The notes below the pieces were generated by a model. It was given only the letters and a program-made list of their open reading frames with translations, was not told where the DNA came from and did not search any database. Source: Sarcophilus harrisii (Eukaryota > Chordata > Mammalia > Dasyuromorphia > Dasyuridae). From it: 64,000 bases of DNA. How positions within the stretch are numbered: position 1 is the stretch's first letter; the number at the start of each line of letters is the position of its first letter. This document shows, in pieces, positions 49,001-59,399 of this stretch. Location: assembly GCF_902635505.1 (NCBI RefSeq), contig NC_045427.1:211946922-212010921 (forward strand), in the 5' to 3' direction. The translations under genes were made by a program, and so were the position numbers.

Positions 49001-49396
49001 GAAAAAAAGCATAACAAAAGAGAAATAATGTTAAGATATGTTAATAGTTCTTAAATCAGATTTTGAAGGTTTGTGCAGTTTATAATATAATAATAATGAT
49101 AATATATGCATATATTTTTGTTTGAATCCAGGTGAATCACTTTCTGGTTTTCCATATAGCTCAATTCCTTACATTGCTAGACCCTTTCATTACCAAACTA
49201 ATCACACAGGTAAGTAATATTCAACAAATAATTTTGGTTAGATAAAATGTCAAATGTTTTTAACCACATTTAAAATTTAACATTTTAAACTCAATTATCC
49301 GTGTTAAGTGAATTCTATGTCATTGTAATGATGCTTCTTTTTTCTCTTAAATTAGCTTTTCTTGTCAAATTGAGGAAGTTCAGCCCAGAATATTAA
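39240..49396 (+). CDS. TRMT61B: TRMT61B, mitochondrial tRNA/rRNA m1A methyltransferase, complete (7 coding exons)
   Basis: TRMT61B methylates N1 of adenine 58 in several mitochondrial tRNAs and an adenine in mitochondrial 16S rRNA, using S-adenosylmethionine. Seven exons join to 1497 bp (498 residues; human 477). Residues 1-53 contain many Arg and no acidic residue, which suits a mitochondrial targeting peptide; residues to about 165 are low in similarity to human. The conserved core starts around [16 protein letters not shown]. The SAM-binding motif [16 protein letters not shown] lies at about 270-285 (human has EAGSGSGG). Further matches are [31 protein letters not shown] and NITQVIELL, ending [12 protein letters not shown]. 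All junctions are GT/AG and in phase. The gene is divergent from WDR43 and convergent with SPDYA. Confidence 0.97.
40084..40111. repeat. (GT)n microsatellite
   Basis: Dinucleotide run 80 bp into TRMT61B intron 1. Confidence 0.9.
40980..41825 (-). repeat. L1 3' end, reverse orientation
   Basis: Read in reverse: TTTATGGTATATGAAAGTAA, TTTACATGAACTGATGAGCG, ATGGAGACTGAATGTAAATC, the marsupial L1 ORF2 end and 3'UTR. A (GTT)n stretch at 40981-40997 lies at its 3' end. Confidence 0.8.
41828..41935 (-). repeat. MIR/THER-like SINE fragment
   Basis: TTGCCCAGAATCACATAGCT and GTTCTCTAACCACTATC. Confidence 0.5.
42120..42710 (+). repeat. old interspersed repeat, family not settled
   Basis: GGTTTTGGACATGTTCATTG and AAAAGGCCATTAGATTTG match the same dispersed family as 6320-7440. 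No coding potential is seen. Confidence 0.45.
42869..42971 (+). CDS. TRMT61B: TRMT61B exon 2
   Basis: Encodes [18 protein letters not shown] then [16 protein letters not shown], the SAM-binding Rossmann motif I. Human has [20 protein letters not shown] here. It has a catag acceptor, a gtaaga donor, and one base carried into exon 3. Confidence 0.96.
43105..43440 (+). repeat. fragment of the same dispersed repeat family
   Basis: ATCAACAGATATTTATTAAT, TGCTTACTATGTGGCAGACC and AGGATACAAAGAATGGC form its familiar head; the purine-rich rest is diverged. A similar piece, TCAAGGAATTCACAGTCTAA, lies at 44080-44190. Confidence 0.5.
44324..44514 (+). CDS. TRMT61B: TRMT61B exon 3
   Basis: Encodes [50 protein letters not shown] and ends DVESITFDG before gtaaat. 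FEIRKDHH is motif II, where an acidic residue binds the ribose of SAM in this fold. Confidence 0.96.
45190..45845 (+). repeat. L3/CR1 LINE 3' end split by a SINE
   Basis: CR1-type order: CAAATTTGAAGTACTGTTAT, AGAGGGACATGATAGCTGTT, TGGGAGGTCTTCAAGCAAAG. A forward WSINE-like element (about 45270-45405: GAGTTCAGATCTGGCTTTAG, GGCAAGTCACTTAATCTCAA) interrupts it. Confidence 0.7.
46030..46205 (-). repeat. MIR/THER-like SINE, reverse
   Basis: TTTTACAGATAAACAGATTC, GTGACTTGCCCAGAGTCAAG, GTCTTGAATCCAATTCG. Confidence 0.65.
46345..46510 (-). repeat. MIR/THER-like SINE, reverse
   Basis: GACCTAAGAGGTCAATCTGA, CCTCTCATTTTATAGATG, then ACTCCCAAGTTAAGCATTCT. Confidence 0.65.
47516..47607 (+). CDS. TRMT61B: TRMT61B exon 4
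   Basis: Encodes [30 protein letters not shown] and two bases of an Asn codon. ALDMLNPH is the motif IV-type LDMLNP, replacing the LDLPxP of cytosolic TRM61 relatives. It has an aaag acceptor and a gtgagt donor. Confidence 0.95.
47608..49131. other. TRMT61B introns 4 and 5, nothing but exon 5
   Basis: AT-rich DNA with no SINE or LINE I can recognise. The cluster of exons 4-7 within 1.9 kb is repeat-poor compared with introns 1-3. Confidence 0.55.
48017..48246 (+). CDS. TRMT61B: TRMT61B exon 5
   Basis: Completes Asn, then encodes [40 protein letters not shown] and a Glu-rich linker ending VQENDY with one base over. The donor is gtaagt. The open frame runs on into the intron to about 48332 without similarity. 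Confidence 0.95.
49132..49209 (+). CDS. TRMT61B: TRMT61B exon 6
   Basis: Encodes [20 protein letters not shown] and YQTNHT, matching human [20 protein letters not shown]. It has an atccag acceptor and a gtaagt donor. The exon is too short to stand out as an ORF and was found by splice phase and similarity. Confidence 0.93.
49356..49396 (+). CDS. TRMT61B: TRMT61B exon 7 with stop codon
   Basis: Encodes [13 protein letters not shown] and a TAA stop. Human ends [14 protein letters not shown]. It has an attag acceptor. The stop lies 285 bp from the SPDYA stop on the other strand. Confidence 0.93.
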
Positions 49397-49525
49397 CCGA
49401 GTACTCCAGATGTCTGACTACAACTAATTTCAAGATTGCAAAGTACCAAGATAAACTTAATATTGTAAATGATTGCTTTTATAGATTTGTTGTTTTGTCT
49501 TTGTTATTACTTTGATTTACAAATC

Positions 49526-49531
49526 TTTATT
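49526..49531 (-). terminator. putative SPDYA polyadenylation signal
   Basis: AATAAA on the minus strand, about 150 bp past the SPDYA stop. Cleavage would fall near 49505, just short of the TRMT61B last coding exon. It is the first canonical hexamer after the stop. Confidence 0.5.
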
Positions 49532-49681
49532 ACATATGAATTTTAAAATATGAAAGCTAAGTCAACAGGCAACTGTGCAACTGTTACAAACAAACCATGC
49601 ATTAGTTCATTTTGACACTTATCTTGAAATTACATTCACATTTTATATTTAATGATTCCAAGTTGGTTTAGTCGAGTCATT

Positions 49682-49770
49682 TCACTCTTCATTTCCTGTA
49701 AACCATTCCATAGATTTGTCTTGCTTCATGCAACTAGTTTTCCTTCCCTTTTTTGATACGTTATCAGTAG
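49682..49770 (-). CDS. SPDYA: SPDYA terminal coding exon
   Basis: After the acceptor aaatag it completes an Ala codon and reads TDNVSKKGRKTSCMKQDKSM then EWFTGNEE and TGA. Human ends KKDKSMEWFTGSEE. The match to the human C-terminus and the correct splice phase identify this 89-bp exon, which is too short to be seen as an ORF. Confidence 0.92.
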
Positions 49771-52700
49771 CTATTTAAAAAAAAAAATAATGTATTAAGA
49801 CATGGAAAGTTAGGTTTTTTTTAAAGTGTACATTCAGATGGTTCTATGTATATTTGGAAAAAACCAAAACTTTTGGATTTCAGTGAATGTAATATATTCA
49901 GACCATTATAAAGATTTAAAACAATTATTAATCTCTCCAAAGTAAAACTATTTTCAATAAATAACAGCAGAAGTGTTTATGTTTCCTTTTGTCTCTTAAA
50001 GATATAATAATGATTTAATCACCTTGCCAAAATGTCAATTATTTTAAAGTCTTGTTAAATGAAATCTTACTAATTACAGGTTGTTACAATTCAAAGGAGT
50101 TACATAAAATAAACGTTTGGGCTAATAACTACAAACAATAACAAAGTTTGGGGTTGTCTTTGTGGAAAAGGAGATATATTATATCTTTATATAAGCACAC
50201 TTTATAAACTTTATATAAGCACTTGATGCTTGAGAAATGTTATTATCTCTATATCTACAGTATATTGGTGGACCTTCTATTTCTTCTTCACAGATGAAAA
50301 TTGCACAGGATAAGGACTGTAGTCATCTTAGGCTACAAAGAGGGAGGGTATACACTGATGAAATCTAGGACTTCTAACTGAATTGCACATCTTTTAAAAT
50401 AGTGTTGGATTTAGAGTTCATATTATTTGTAATTCTTAGTTATCTATTTTTTGCATAAATTACTTTCTTCATAGAGAAGGCAGCTATGATCTGTGTTAAT
50501 TAAATCCTCAGCCCAAATCTTGGTATAATTTGGGAGAGAACAAATCTAGTCTCAGAAGCTTACTAGCTCAGTGACCCCCAGAGCAAGTTCCTTAGCCCCA
50601 TTTAGCTCAGTTTCTTCATCTGTAAAATAAGCTGGAGAAGGAAATGATAAATCCACTCTAATATCTTTGCCAAGAAAACGCCAAATGCATTCATAAAGTG
50701 TTGGACATGACTCAACAACAACAAAGTTGGGGTGGGGGGAGAGTCTTTGAATTCTACTTCTTATCCATTCTTCATTGAGTTCTTCATTCACTATTTTATA
50801 TGTTTGATCTTGTATCTCCTTTGAAACTCAGATGCCTTTCTTAAAAGAGCTTTTAAAGGTTACCATAGCATTCTTATTCTCAATATCAATTCTATGTATC
50901 AATAGCTCTTTTGTTCCATAGGAAGGACTCTAAGAAAAAATAAAGATTTATGTTCTGTCCCTATCTCCAACACAAAAACATTTGGGGAAGCATATTTTAA
51001 AAAAAAAAGCCATACCCCAATTGATAAATGATCAAATAATATGATCTAAGCCCAAAAGAACTACAAATTCATGCATATCCTTTAACTTAACACCACACCA
51101 CTACTTGGCATGAATAACAAAAGAGATTCAAATAAAGAAAAAACCTATATGTACAAAATTATTCACAGCAGCTTTCTTCTCAGGAAAAAAAAAAAAATTG
51201 AGGTATCTATCAATTAGCAAATGACTTGAAAATATGTGTGTTTATGGCATGGGTTTATGATGGAATATTATTCTATGGGAAATGATGAAATGCTCTCAGG
51301 AAGAAAATAAAACTAGAAAGTCCTCCATGAACTTGAGCAAAGTGAAATGCACTGTATACAAATAGCAATGTTCTGGGATGAACACCTATGAATGGACTGC
51401 TATTCTCAGCAATATAATCATCTATGACTACTCTCAAGGAGTTATGATGAAAAATCCTATCCATACTTGGAGAAGGAACCAATTATGTCTGAATACAGAA
51501 TGATGTATTCTCATTCTCTCTCTCTCTCTCTATTTGCTCTCTCTATTTGCTCATGAACTCTATGGGTTTTTTTAGGGAGAGAACCTAGAACTCAAAAATC
51601 TTAGAAATACAGTTTTTTTGTTTTTTTTTGAATATAACTGGAAAAATATTAAATAAAAACTGATAAATGATTTTTTTAAAAAAAGGATGTTAAATAACTT
51701 GCCTATGTTCATAGTTAGTTAAATATCAGAGACAGAATTTGAACCCAGGTTTCTTCTGACACTAAATTGGCATCATTATTATTAATTATACTGTTAATAC
51801 ACAGCAAATTTTAATTATGTATGATATTTAGACTATATCTCACGTATCATCAGGAATAAGGAATTCTATGTAAGTAAATATTTCAGATAACTTTAATATA
51901 AAAGAATTAGGATTAGGAATGGCACAGGCTACTCTGTTCCCTTCCTCTTATCCTATAGTTCTCTACCAGTTAATACATTTCATAGATTTTTTGTTTTGTT
52001 TTTAATTATTATCAATTACTATACCAAAATATAGTGATACCATCAGGACACATAGGGTGTTAAGTAAGGATTGTTAGCTCCTCTAACAAATGGCTTCAAA
52101 TTGCCATACATCATTGAGATTTTTTTATCTTTGTACAATTTTTTTCTAGTTCCCTTGTCACCAGCTGTCATTTGCAACTATTAGAATAGGTGCTTTAGCT
52201 GTAGCAAATTTCTTCTCCACATCTCCCTTTATCATAATTTGTTACTTTTCATGTCCTGTGGGGTAGGATACAAGTTGTCTAAATGTCAGAATTATTTCTG
52301 AAAAAAGAATAAAGAGCTTATTGAGTTCAAAAGAATAAAGTATCTGAGCTTTAGTGTACAGATTATGTGATTTCCGGTTTCCGGTAAGAAGCTTTTTTTT
52401 TTTTTTTTTTGCCTATTTCTGAATTCTTAGCTACATTCTAGAATTGTAGTTTTTAGTAATACTTGTTTGAACCAAGATAAGTTATTGGAAAAGAATTAAA
52501 TTAAGTTCAGAGGCAAGTAATGTAATAAGTAGTAGAAGTAGTCAGTGGGGCAACTGATCTAAGAAATTTAAAGAAAAACCATTCTTAAAACTGATCACAA
52601 TTTTCATCATGTTTCAAAATGCCTAACATTAAAAGCAGAAACAAAAAAGTACAACTAAATTTTTCAGTAACTAAAATATTTGCATAAGAAATGCAGCTAT

Positions 52701-54135
52701 AAATGTATTAAAATAAATTGGCTTATAAAAGAACATATTAATGGTAAGATGGTGTAATATACAGTGCTATCAGTGAAAGAAGACTTGGGTGCTGATTTTC
52801 ACACTACTAGTAACTATTATGTGACCATGGGCAAATAGCTTCATTTCTCTAGATAACAGTTTTCTCTTCTGAAGTGAGGAAGTTGAATTCTAAAGGAAAA
52901 TAAAAGGGATATCCTAATTAACAAATTATAATATAATATAAATAAAACTCCAAACCTAAATGTGATTTAACAGAATCACAAAACTATAAAGAGATCAGTT
53001 ATTTTTATGTTTTGATTTGTTTTTCAGATTGGGCAAATAGTTGGAAGAAAAAATATAAAATATAAAATACTGTTGTAGCTGTTAATGCTAATGAAATCTA
53101 ACTTTTGTACTATATTTCATTAAATGATTAGAAACAGATATTGGTATATATAAAAATAATTTAGACAAAATTGGTTTTCCAGTTGACTCAATTTCCTATT
53201 CATATGGTTTTTTTCAAATTCATCTAGAGTTACTTTTCCACCAACAAATAAACCACTACAATTTTATTTATTCTTCTAAGAGGTGATGTTCAGTATCAAC
53301 TTTTTTTTTTTGGCTGAGGCAGTTGGGGTTAAGTGACTTGCCCAGGGTCACACAACTAGGAAGTGTTAAAGGTCTAAGACTCAGTACCACTTTTAGAGAA
53401 TGTAAAAATTTCTGCTTTGGATGGTAATGAAAAAGAAATGAAGACAATTCAAGAAGCTTTATGCTTAATTCCTGAAGACTTGGAGAGATTTAGGTCTTTT
53501 AAGCATTTTATATTTCATTTGTTAATTCTACTAAGTAGAAAGTAAGGCAGTAGAAGTCAGGATGATGTGGGTTTCAGTCCAATTTTGGTAAATTTTAATA
53601 TATAACTATAAAGTTGACACTGCCAGTTTGTTGCCTTCTAGCCACCAAAATAAAAAAATAACAATCCTTATCTCTTTCAGTAATTATCTGCTCAGAATGT
53701 CTTAATATTTAGTTTCATTCTGTGTTGCAATTATATGCTCCTTGAAAATGCCATTTTATGTCCCAAAGGACAAAACAGTGCTCAAAAATAAAAGTTTTTA
53801 AAGAATGATATTATTTATAACTTTAAATCATTACCTTGGGAATAACAGTAAGATTGAGGTGGTTCAGGTGGTAAATCCACTGAGAATGAATTGTATGATT
53901 CCTGAGATGAATATTTCTCCATCATTTCTAATGAGCCACTGGATGAAGAAGATGATGAAGACAATCCCAGTCCTACAAATCTTCCTTTTTTACCACAAAG
54001 TGAACAATCTACTGGTGTGGCACTAGGTCCTCGGGGAAGCTGAACTTCATCTCTGTTGTAGTTTCTGACAGCCCCACTGTGATGCATGGACCGTTCTCGT
54101 TGCCATATATAATGTGTTGGAGCAATAGCCATAAC
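49682..54135 (-). CDS. SPDYA: SPDYA (Speedy/RINGO A), last two coding exons; 5' part off the right edge
   Basis: SPDYA binds CDK1/CDK2 and activates them without a cyclin-type activating phosphorylation. It is needed in meiotic prophase at telomeres. Only the region after the RINGO domain is visible, 129 residues: V then MAIAPTHYIWQRERSMHHSG and so on, ending SMEWFTGNEE. The two exons join at gtaatg/aaatag with a split Ala codon. Upstream exons (RINGO domain, N-terminus) were sought between 54136 and 64000 on the minus strand and not found, so the preceding intron is at least 9.8 kb. The terminal exon is antisense to the predicted TRMT61B 3'UTR. Confidence 0.94.
49956..49961 (+). terminator. 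putative TRMT61B polyadenylation signal
   Basis: First AATAAA on the plus strand after the TRMT61B stop, about 560 bp downstream; another is at 50108-50113. Either use would carry the TRMT61B 3'UTR across the whole SPDYA terminal exon in antisense. Confidence 0.5.
50525..50722 (+). repeat. WSINE-like marsupial SINE 3' part
   Basis: AAGCTGGAGAAGGAAATGAT, ATATCTTTGCCAAGAAAACG and TTGGACATGACTCAACAAC, the non-tRNA tail of this SINE. Confidence 0.8.
51005..51660 (+). repeat. L1 3' end, forward
   Basis: CCCCAATTGATAAATGATCA, GATGGAATATTATTCTATGG, TATTCTCAGCAATATAATCA and a 3'UTR with (CT)n near 51520. A reverse SINE fragment follows at 51685-51775. Confidence 0.75.
52750..52905 (+). repeat. MIR/THER-like SINE
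   Basis: GTAACTATTATGTGACCATG, GGCAAATAGCTTCATTTCTC. Confidence 0.6.
53310..53375 (-). repeat. truncated WSINE-like SINE
   Basis: GGCTGAGGCAGTTGGGGTTA, AGTGACTTGCCCAGGGTCAC, ending abruptly. Confidence 0.75.
53835..54135 (-). CDS. SPDYA: SPDYA penultimate coding exon
   Basis: Starts V-MAIAPTHYIWQRERS after a tttag acceptor, then NYNRDEVQLPRGPSATPVDC and SLCGKKGRFVGLGL, an eight-Ser run, and LPPEPPQSYCYSQ. The donor gtaatg leaves one base. The part up to CGKK is nearly identical to human. After the Ser run it diverges. The frame stays open into the intron for six more codons before a stop, so an unspliced alternative end is possible. Confidence 0.93.
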
Positions 54136-54649
54136 CTAAAATGGAAAACTTTAATTTAGAATTTTACTAAGTCTCAAAAATTAACTACTATACCCTTAAA
54201 ATTCAAATATATCTTATTCTGTTGCTTATAAATCACTATCTTCCTAAGGCATTACTTGCCATCTAGAAAAATGGGTCATTGTATCTCAGCACATAAGAGG
54301 TTTTCCTCCAAAGCTAGTGTCTTTACATGGATACCAGGAAAGACCACAGATTATTCAGACCATTCATCAGTCATCCTGAACTTTCACTTCATGAGCAGTC
54401 CATCTTTTCCAATCATAAGTTTCTGCTGATACTCGAGATGTGGGAGTGGCATACAAGGATCCAAAATATGTCAGGAACATAGCTACAAGACCCAACAGCT
54501 AATGTGACAATGGTCAAAAATATGAAAGGATCATTTCTGGAAAACATGCAAACTGTTTACCATGTGAAAAGATGCCCCAGGTCCCTGTTAGGCAACATAA
54601 GTCAAGACTGCTTTAAAATATTACCTTTAAAGCCATTAAAATGATCAAG

Positions 54650-55800
54650 AACTCACTTTTTTAATAAAAAGTGTTGGGAAAACGGGAAAGCAGACTAGAA
54701 AAAAATAAATATGGACTAACATTCAAACTATATAAAGATAAGCTCCAAATAGCTATATTACTTAGACATAAGGAGTAAACTAATAAACAATTAGGAGGAT
54801 GGAAGTATGTTAGATATACAGCCAGGGGATGAGTTCATGAGTTAATAGATTCACAGGGAAAAAATGGGCAATTTTCATTACACAAAATTAAAAAGTTGTG
54901 CACAAAACCAATGCAGCTAAAATTAGAAGAGAAAGGTAAATATGAAAACACTGCAGCAAGGTTGTCTAATAAAAGATCTCATTTCTAAGAGCTATAAAGC
55001 TGATTCAAATTTATAAGAATAAGAACCATTTTCCAAATGATAATGATCAAAATATATGAATGGGCAATTTTTGGAGAGAGAAATTCATATCACTAGCCAT
55101 GTGAAAAAAAGAGATCAAAGAAAGAACCCACATATACAAAAAAAGCTATAGCTGTTCTTTGAATGGTGGCAAAAAACTGATAAGATGTTCATCTTGTTGG
55201 TGAATGGCCAAATGAGTTATGATGTATGAATGTGATGGAATGTTATTGTGCTATAAGGAATGATAAAGGCATAGTTTCAAAGGAACCTTGGATGATTGAT
55301 ATGAACTGATGCAGAGTCAAGTAAGCAGAATCAGGAGAAAAATTTATAAAATTTTAACAGAAATTGAAAAATAAACAACTCTGAAATAGTAAAATAACTC
55401 TAATAAATACAATAACCAAGCATGATTATTAAATGAAAACTCATGAAAACATGTTATCTAGAGCAGCCAGGTAAAACGGTATAGAACATCAGCCCTGGAA
55501 TCAAGAGGGCTTAAGTTCATGTCTGGTATCAAACACTTAAAACTGGTTGTTTGATCTTCGGCTCATCCTTCAACTTTTAATTCAAAAAATAAAAACAAAA
55601 CCAACACTGTACCTCCCTGCCCCTCCCCTCCCCCCAGCCTTCAACTTTTTCAACTCTTGGATAGAGAAATGATAGATCTAAAAGTCAAGACATTTGGGGA
55701 GGAGGTGCAGAACATGACCAATTCAGGAATTTTTTTGGCTTGATATACATGTTTGTAATAGGTTTTGTTTTCCTTTCTCAATAAGAAAGGGAGAGCAGAT
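54650..55800 (+). repeat. L1 3' fragment split by a SINE
   Basis: L1 body 54650-55440 (CATTACACAAAATTAAAAAG, GTGATGGAATGTTATTGTGC, TATGAACTGATGCAGAGTCA). A forward WSINE-like insert lies at about 55455-55635 (CAGCCCTGGAATCAAGAGGG), then an L1 3'UTR remnant. The SINE is the younger insertion. Confidence 0.7.
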
Positions 55801-55959
55801 GAGGGGGTTGGGAAGGAGAAATCGTTTTTTCAGAAAAATCTAACCTAAAAGTGAAAAAATAATTTTCTTTTAATTTCTTTTTACAGTGACTACATTTCTG
55901 CTGTATCCTTCTCAGAGAGCAACTTTTGGTAACATTTTTTTCCCCAAAAGATATAAAAG

Positions 55960-56420
55960 TAAATTCAGGAAAAAAAAAAAAAAAACAACACAGGCAATGA
56001 TTCACAACAGTGGATTCTCCCATCTCTACAAAGAAGTGAATGAAGGAAGGTGGTGGTATCTTTTTTTTTTAATCTCCTTTTTGGGTTCAAGTTTGGTATT
56101 TATAATTTTGCAACATTCAGTTTCAGTTTGTGTATGGTGTTTTCCTCCTAGTTACACTGTTCAAGTCATTGTGTCGTTTTCCTAGTTCTTTCTTCACTTT
56201 GCATCAACTCATAAATCTTTCCATGCTTCTTTGTATTAGTCACTTTTTCCACTTTTAAAAGCACAATAATATTCCATTACATCCATGTATTTCAATTTAT
56301 CTATTTCCTAATCACAGGGCATCTATTTGTATCCAGCTCTTTGCAATCTTAAAAAGTACTATAAATATTTTGGTGTATATAAATCCATTCCCTTTATTAA
56401 TGACTTTAATGGAGTGTAAA
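55960..56420 (-). repeat. L1 3' end, reverse
   Basis: GCATCAACTCATAAATCTTT, CACAATAATATTCCATTACA, GGGCATCTATTTGTATCCAG. It faces the preceding forward L1 tail to tail. Confidence 0.7.
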
Positions 56421-56624
56421 TGTAGCAATTCTAGTTTGTTAAATGCCGAGTTTTATTCTACATGTTTTTTCATAATTTTTCTTTCTTTATGGCTACTAAG
56501 TATATAATAAATTGTGAAAGGTTTTCACATCAAGTTTCCTTAAAGCATAGCATTCTAGAATGAACAAGAAAAGTCAAATACTTCATGATCACCTCCTATA
56601 TGCAAAACAGTATGTTGGATCAGA

Positions 56625-56795
56625 GGTGTCAAACTCCCAGTGAAACCCTAAACCAATTAAAATATAACAGGGAAATGTTTAACAAAATAAATTAAAATAC
56701 AAGGCAACATAATGTTAATTTGTAGTTCTCTTAAGTCAATATATGTGGCTTGCAGGAATCCCTTTCTATTTGAGTTTGATACCAATAGTCTAGGC
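56625..56795 (-). repeat. short hAT-type DNA element, reverse
   Basis: Starts GGTGTCAAACTC and ends near GAGTTTGATACC, so imperfect terminal inverted repeats are visible. Related to 30880-31065. Confidence 0.6.
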
Positions 56796-57039
56796 AGTAT
56801 GGTAAATACAAAACAGATAAAAATCAATCCTGTATCATTTTCTTATTGATCTTTATAATTTTAATTGTCCTATAACTGTTTTTGTCTTTTAATTGCTTAA
56901 ATCATGATTCTCTTGTCTTTGAACTTGGATCAAGTGTTCAGCTGAACTGTAATGAGTTAAATTTTAAAATCTATTCTTGTTTCAAAGAACTTTGCTAACT
57001 ATGGGAAATGTATGTGAACAGAAAGAATACTATCCTTCA

Positions 57040-57400
57040 AAGATGTCTGATTTGATGTCCAAAACGCCTGGGCTGCTCTTTGACCTACCAGATTTAAACA
57101 ATGAGCACTTCTTAGTCTCATGAAAAAAAGATAGGGAATTGATGTTAGCCCCCATTACCAAACTTCCAGTCAATCATGTTGCTCTTAATTCCATGGTGTC
57201 ATCTACCTTGTTCTTTGTTCTATATTCCCCAAATCCTATATAAGGAGAATTGTCTGTCCTCTTGCTTGGAGTCCTTGGAATGGAAGCAAGCAATTGACTC
57301 ATATATTGACAGATTAGCATATCCTTGCTTAATAAATGTTATCTTGTGTAACCTGCCTCAGTTTACTCTTTTATTAAAATTCAAAAATGACACAAAGTAG
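57040..57400 (+). mobile_element. probable old solo LTR of an endogenous retrovirus, broken
   Basis: LTR-like layout: a promoter-type TATATAAGG near 57237, a short interval, then CCTTGCTTAATAAATG with a polyadenylation hexamer, then a short T-rich end. No internal retroviral genes are seen on either side. Ends and family are uncertain. It appears old and inactive. Confidence 0.4.
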
Positions 57401-58740
57401 TATAAAACTTGTTAGGTTTTTTTTTTTTTAAGGATTTTACACTAATTATTAAGAAATAATGTAACAATAAGCGACCATGACAAGCTGGGGTCAATCAAGA
57501 AACTGGAGAACCTGATATATTGCATTTACTGGAGTGACTCCAAACTCCCACTGATATGCTGGGTCAGAGCCTAAAGTTAGCCTTAGGGAGTTATGGGGGG
57601 GTCATTTTTCTCATGCTATAGCTCATGAATTCCCAATCATCTTTTAGAAAAGGATATTTATTAAAATGGTATAATTAGTACAAAATACCTTCCTTTCCCC
57701 AAAAATGTCTGCAACACTGATACACAAATATAATCTAAGGGAAGTAGGGTAAAGCCTAAAGTACATGCAACAAAATAAGAGTATATATATATAAATGTAG
57801 CAATTCTACTTTCTTAAATGCTACATATTTATTTGATATTTATTCTTTATGGATATTAAAGGATATAATAAATTGTAAAATGTTTTCACATAAAGTCCTT
57901 TGGCTGCAGTCCTTAAGAAATTTCCTTCAGGTATATATAGTGTTCTGCTGGACTATTTATAGAGCTATGCCTCTGTGTCTGGTCTATCCTTGGCTTCTAA
58001 TCTAAATACTGTAGTTAGATGTTCCAGAGACACTGCTAGGATGCTGATAGAAAGGAGATCTTATGTACCTCTGAAGGTCACAAGGTCTTCCTCTGGTCCA
58101 AGGTGAGTAGGAGAAAGACTGAGATCTAGGGCTCTGCTTCTCTTGTTTTTCCCTCTCCTTTCTTCCCCTCCCTACCCCCCCCCCAGTCAGTTCCTTCTCA
58201 GGAGTTAGCTGGAATGCCCTTTCCTCTAAATTCTGAACTGGCTCCAAGCCATATAAGGAATTAATTTTCTTAATTAATGCTTCCTATGCAAGCCACTCTA
58301 GTTGATCAAGGACTTTTTTACATTTAAAGTCTATACATATATTTTACATATAAAGTCTATGATTGAATGAGACATTCTCAGTTGGTTAAAGTATCTCAAG
58401 CAACATTTTAGCATTTACTTCTGATGAAATGGAATATTTTGATTTAAATCACTCAATCATGATCCTTATACTTAGAAAACATAATTAGAACTCAAAGAAA
58501 CGTAGTATAGCAAGAAAGTAGTTAAATCACAATAATGCAAACAAAAAAAGTAAAAATGCAAGTTGTGCAATAACCAGACTATCTGCATAAGGTGAAAAAT
58601 TACACTTTGTTACAAGCCAATGAGAAACAAAATGATATGACATATAGGAATCAGAAGTTAAATTCTCTTTTATATAACATATATATGTGCATATTCAAAG
58701 CAAGACACTTTTATTCATTATCATATTCATTAATGGTTCA
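57400..58740. other. SPDYA upstream intron, nothing recognised
   Basis: Unassigned sequence with a C run near 58180. The minus-strand frame 58002-58247 shows no similarity to SPDYA. Confidence 0.5.
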
Positions 58741-58744
58741 TATT

Positions 58745-58925
58745 TTCACAGATTTAGAGCTGAAAGGGACCTTAGAAATCATCTAATCTAATGCCTTCAT
58801 TTTACATACAAGGGAATTTAGAATCAGTTAAGTAAAATTATTTTTTTCAAGGATATTAAATGGACTACTATCCAAGCTCTTTGACACAAAATCCGACATA
58901 CTCTCTATTATACCACTCCCTTTAT
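58745..58925 (-). repeat. THER-type SINE, reverse
   Basis: TTTAGAGCTGAAAGGGACCT, TTAGAAATCATCTAATCTAA and TATTATACCACTCCC. Confidence 0.7.
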
Positions 58926-59399
58926 GATAAAATTCTTCTCTTCAAAAAAGGATGAAAAAGAACTAGATAGCAGAATGTAACCAATGTTGGAAAGCAGGTT
59001 CTTTTTAGTAGACAGCTAATTTTTCCCTTGCATTTTCATACCTGTAGGCATCACATAAGTCCTTGAATATCATAAAGGCCAACTGTCAGTCTCAATAAGC
59101 TCTGAGCTCTAGCAGGACTTTTATATATTTAATGTTCTCTCAAAAAGGATTTTCCTTTATCTTTCTGGGGTTCAAGCTGTCAGAAGGCACCTAGTAAATT
59201 TTCTTCTTTTTGGCATAAAAAGGCAATAAGAAGAGAAGATAGTGAGAAGGCACTGGACTTGAGCTGCTGGCCAAGAGGCGTAGCCCATTCATTGGTCACA
59301 CAAGAAAACCAATAAGAGCTAAAATATGTTGAAAATTTCTTTAACTCTTTTCTTCAATATAACAAACTGGGATGCTGCTGGAACTTTCATAAAAAAGTC

